DNA of 64,000 nucleotides, from NCBI RefSeq assembly GCF_014652415.1, contig NZ_BMYT01000004.1, positions 1-64,000 of the forward strand. Reading direction: 5' to 3'. The stretch's first letter is position 1, and every line of letters starts with the position of its first letter. Both the position numbers and the translations under genes were made by a program. The DNA is from Affinundibacterium macrobrachii. GTDB taxonomy: Bacteria; Pseudomonadota; Gammaproteobacteria; Burkholderiales; Burkholderiaceae_D. Of this stretch, positions 61,463 to 64,000 are shown piece by piece. Under the pieces are notes generated by a model. That model had not been told where the DNA came from and did no database searches. It saw only the letters and a list, made by a program, of their open reading frames with translations.

Positions 61463-64000
61463 ATGCCTGTATCCATTATTAAAAAAACGACCATCAGTTT
61501 GATGCTTGGCGCTTGTTTTGTTAGCGCTACTACATTTGCTGATACTCAATTATTACGCCAACCCAGCGTCTCACGCGATCATTTGGCTTTTGTCTACGGT
61601 GGTGACATTTGGTTAGCCGATCGTGATGGAAAAAATCCTACGCGCTTAACACAACATCCAGCAGCAGAGTTTGCGCCAACTTTTTCTCCCGACGGTAAAT
61701 GGCTAGCGTTCTCAGCGTCCTATGATCGCAATACCGATGTGTATGTGATGCCAGCCAAAGGTGGCGAGGCGCGTCGTTTGAGTTGGCATCCAGGTGCTGA
61801 TGTTGTGGTTGGTTGGAGCCCTGATAGCAAACGGATTTTATTCTCATCTGGTCGCGAGATTAGCGTTAGCAGAAGTACCCATCTATATGAAGTGAGTGTT
61901 GAAGGTGGGCATGAGCAAAAAGTGATGGATGCGATTGCTTTTGAAGGTAATTGGTCTGCTGATGGTAAGTGGCTCGCTTATCGTCCTTTTCCGCAAGCCT
62001 ACGCTGGCAGTAGTGGCTGGCGTCAACATCGTGGTGGAACCACGCCACCAATTTGGTTGATTGATATTGCAGGTAAAAAGCTAGAAAAAATTCCGCATGA
62101 AAATGCGAGTGATAAATCACCAGTATGGATAGGTGATGATGTTTATTTTATTTCGGATAGAAATGACGGTGCTGCCAACTTATTTAGTTATAACCGCAAA
62201 AGCAAATCGGTCAAGCAGCTAAGCAAGGAGACGGTGTGGGACATTCGCAGTATGAGTGCGTATGACAAAACGATAGTGTACGAGGTTGGTGGCACTTTTA
62301 AAGAGTTCGATACAGTAAGCGGAAAGACTAAAACGCTATCCATCGATCTAAGTGCTCAGACAGCACAAGCGAATCAATTACGGCCGCAGTGGAAAGATGC
62401 GGCTGCCAATATGACTTCGGCGAGTTTGTCGCCGACTGGCAAACGTGTTGTGGTAACAGCACGTGGCGAAGTTTTTACTGTACCGGTGAAAGATGGCTCG
62501 GTGCGTAATCTGACCGAGACTGCCGGCGTGCGTGAGAAAGATGCGAGTTGGAGTCCGGATGGAAAAAGTATTGCCTATATTTCAGACGCGGGTATTGAGC
62601 ATAAGATCGTGATTAAAGATCAAACCGGCGGCGACACCAGTAAGAGCTTTTCGCTTGGCAAAACCGGTTACTTCAGTTTGCTTGATTGGGCGCCAAATAG
62701 TCAGATGATCGTTTTTCAAGACAATCATTTGCAATTGTTTGTATTGAATATCGCGCAAGGGAAAATTACCAAACTGGATGAGAGTGCGCGTCGTTCTACT
62801 TTCAATATTTCGTTTTCGAGTGATAGCCGTTGGTTAGCCTACACCGTCGCTGGTGCCAATCATTTTTCACAAATCAAGCTCTATGATTTTAATTCAGGAA
62901 AAAGTACCACCATTACTGATGGTTTGAGCGATGCCGATTTCCCGGCGTTTGCACCGAAGGATTATCTCTACTTCACAGCTTCTACCAATGCTGGGCCTAC
63001 TCATGTTGGACTTGATATGTCGAGCCAAGAGCGACCATTGCGAAACGGTATTTACGCTGTGGTATTGGCGGCAGATGGCAAGTCACCATTATTGCCGAAG
63101 TCGGGCGACGAAGACGTGAAGAAAGAAATGAAGTCGGATGGCGATTCAAATAAAGATAATGCGAAGAAAGACGACGCAAAGAAAGATGATGCCAAAAAAG
63201 ATGACACCAAAAAAGATGAAGTTGCTAAATCAAACAAAGCCGTAAAAATCGATTTGGCAGGAATCCAACAACGCATCGTTGCCTTGCCGATTGCCGAAAG
63301 AAACAATTTATCGCTGCAAGTAGCTAGTGATGGAGGCCTATTTTTCTTAGAGCGTCCGCAACCTGGTGTGAGCAACGATCCTCCAGCCGAGCGTAACGGC
63401 AACACCGCTAACTTGATGCGTTTTAATGCGGAAGATAAAAAAGCAAAATTGGTGAAAGCCGGCATCGCGAATTACAGTTTAAGTGCTGATGGCAAAAAAC
63501 TGTTATTGCAATCGACTGGCGCCAAATTAGAAATTGCGGATGCAGCAGAAAAAATTGATCCTAAACCAATCAACCTGAGTGGCTTAAGAATGCGAGTTGA
63601 TCCACGCGCTGAGTGGGAGCAAATTTTTAATGAAACTTGGTGGATGCAGAAAGAATATTTCTATGACGCTAACTTGCATGGTATCGATTGGGATGCGATT
63701 TACAAACGTTACCATCCTATGCTAAAGCATGTGCAACGCCGTGAAGATTTGAATGACTTAATGGTGGAAATGATCGGTGAATTGCAGGTCGGTCATAACC
63801 GTGTCGGTGGTGGTGATATCCATCAAGAGACGCCTGTTGTGGTTGGTTTGTTAGGTGCTGATTTTAGTTTTGAGAATGGCTATGTCAGGATTAAATCGAT
63901 TTTGAAAGGCGATCGTTGGAGCCCGTTTGCGCCTGCGCCTTTAGCGATTCCCGGTTTGGATGTGAAAGAGGGGGATTACCTCGTTGCGATTGATGGAAAA
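61463..64000 (+). CDS. tricorn-like serine protease (S41), 3' end outside the window
   Basis: 846 codons visible, no stop. A signal peptide (to about residue 26, TTFA-DT) is followed by beta-propeller repeats with FSPDGKWLAFSASYD, WSPDSKRILFSSGR and WSPDGKSIAYISDA motifs. A Lys/Asp-rich insert (about 567-586) comes next, then the start of the tricorn core with WEQIFNETWWMQKEYFYD and a PDZ region at the cut. The catalytic part lies beyond the window. A good ribosome-binding site (GAGGAG) precedes ATG 61463. Tricorn-like proteases degrade peptides; here in the periplasm. Confidence 0.92.
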   Translation, partial: MPVSIIKKTTISLMLGACFVSATTFADTQLLRQPSVSRDHLAFVYGGDIWLADRDGKNPTRLTQHPAAEFAPTFSPDGKWLAFSASYDRNTDVYVMPAKGGEARRLSWHPGADVVVGWSPDSKRILFSSGREISVSRSTHLYEVSVEGGHEQKVMDAIAFEGNWSADGKWLAYRPFPQAYAGSSGWRQHRGGTTPPIWLIDIAGKKLEKIPHENASDKSPVWIGDDVYFISDRNDGAANLFSYNRKSKSVKQLSKETVWDIRSMSAYDKTIVYEVGGTFKEFDTVSGKTKTLSIDLSAQTAQANQLRPQWKDAAANMTSASLSPTGKRVVVTARGEVFTVPVKDGSVRNLTETAGVREKDASWSPDGKSIAYISDAGIEHKIVIKDQTGGDTSKSFSLGKTGYFSLLDWAPNSQMIVFQDNHLQLFVLNIAQGKITKLDESARRSTFNISFSSDSRWLAYTVAGANHFSQIKLYDFNSGKSTTITDGLSDADFPAFAPKDYLYFTASTNAGPTHVGLDMSSQERPLRNGIYAVVLAADGKSPLLPKSGDEDVKKEMKSDGDSNKDNAKKDDAKKDDAKKDDTKKDEVAKSNKAVKIDLAGIQQRIVALPIAERNNLSLQVASDGGLFFLERPQPGVSNDPPAERNGNTANLMRFNAEDKKAKLVKAGIANYSLSADGKKLLLQSTGAKLEIADAAEKIDPKPINLSGLRMRVDPRAEWEQIFNETWWMQKEYFYDANLHGIDWDAIYKRYHPMLKHVQRREDLNDLMVEMIGELQVGHNRVGGGDIHQETPVVVGLLGADFSFENGYVRIKSILKGDRWSPFAPAPLAIPGLDVKEGDYLVAIDGK

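Noticed and set aside
1-64000. tRNA, rRNA, transposase or phage genes
   Set aside because: None was recognised on reading both strands; the AT-rich island at 17641-24125 shows no integrase and no tRNA boundary within the window.

Overview
The window looks like chromosomal DNA of a betaproteobacterium of the order Burkholderiales, probably Oxalobacteraceae and Undibacterium-like. This is inferred from the moderate GC content, the protein families present and a small conserved membrane protein at 59250-59447 that I associate with this group. No rRNA, tRNA, CRISPR array, phage or transposase gene was found.

Layout. 1-2314 is the 3' end of a giant calcium-binding RTX protein secreted by type I secretion, facing a TonB-like gene across a shared terminator. 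3065-5854 holds a NarL-type response regulator, its sensor kinase and a tiny KOW protein in one operon, preceded by two copies of the same palindrome. 6007-8863 is a run of small housekeeping-type or unknown genes. 9479-17606 has the tail-specific protease Prc, a pair of multiheme cytochromes c, an M1 aminopeptidase and a YdjM-like membrane protein. 17641-24125 is an AT-rich island with an unknown membrane protein (HEHIH motif) and a two-gene McrBC-like, coiled-coil restriction or defence system. 24201-26063 holds an RcnB-like protein and a DUF1624 membrane acyltransferase.

26239-38668 is a large zinc-acquisition region arranged as two divergent operons. The left-going one carries MerC, ZigA, a HisI paralogue, DUF2796/ZrgA, an ABC ATPase, an ABC permease, DUF3299 and a frameshifted TonB-dependent receptor. 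The right-going one carries an AztD-like propeller, a His-rich outer-membrane barrel, a ZnuA-like binding protein and a ZnuB permease. Between them lie three copies of TGCAAC-N3-GTTGCA placed exactly on both predicted promoters, which I infer to be Zur operators.

40755-45240 is a metal-related cluster: DUF2946, a Crp/Fnr regulator, an outer-membrane barrel and the MbnP/MbnH pair, in which a diheme peroxidase is thought to mature a copper protein. 45434-51037 contains accessory membrane and envelope proteins, one of them without a usable start codon, and copies of a dispersed inverted-repeat element. 51067-57439 is a left-going copper cluster: DUF2946, a TonB-dependent receptor, a PepSY membrane protein, SCO, PCu(A)C, a small membrane protein and YcnI. 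57667-64000 has CreA, an HDOD protein, a small membrane protein, PBP4/DacB and the first 846 codons of a tricorn-like protease.
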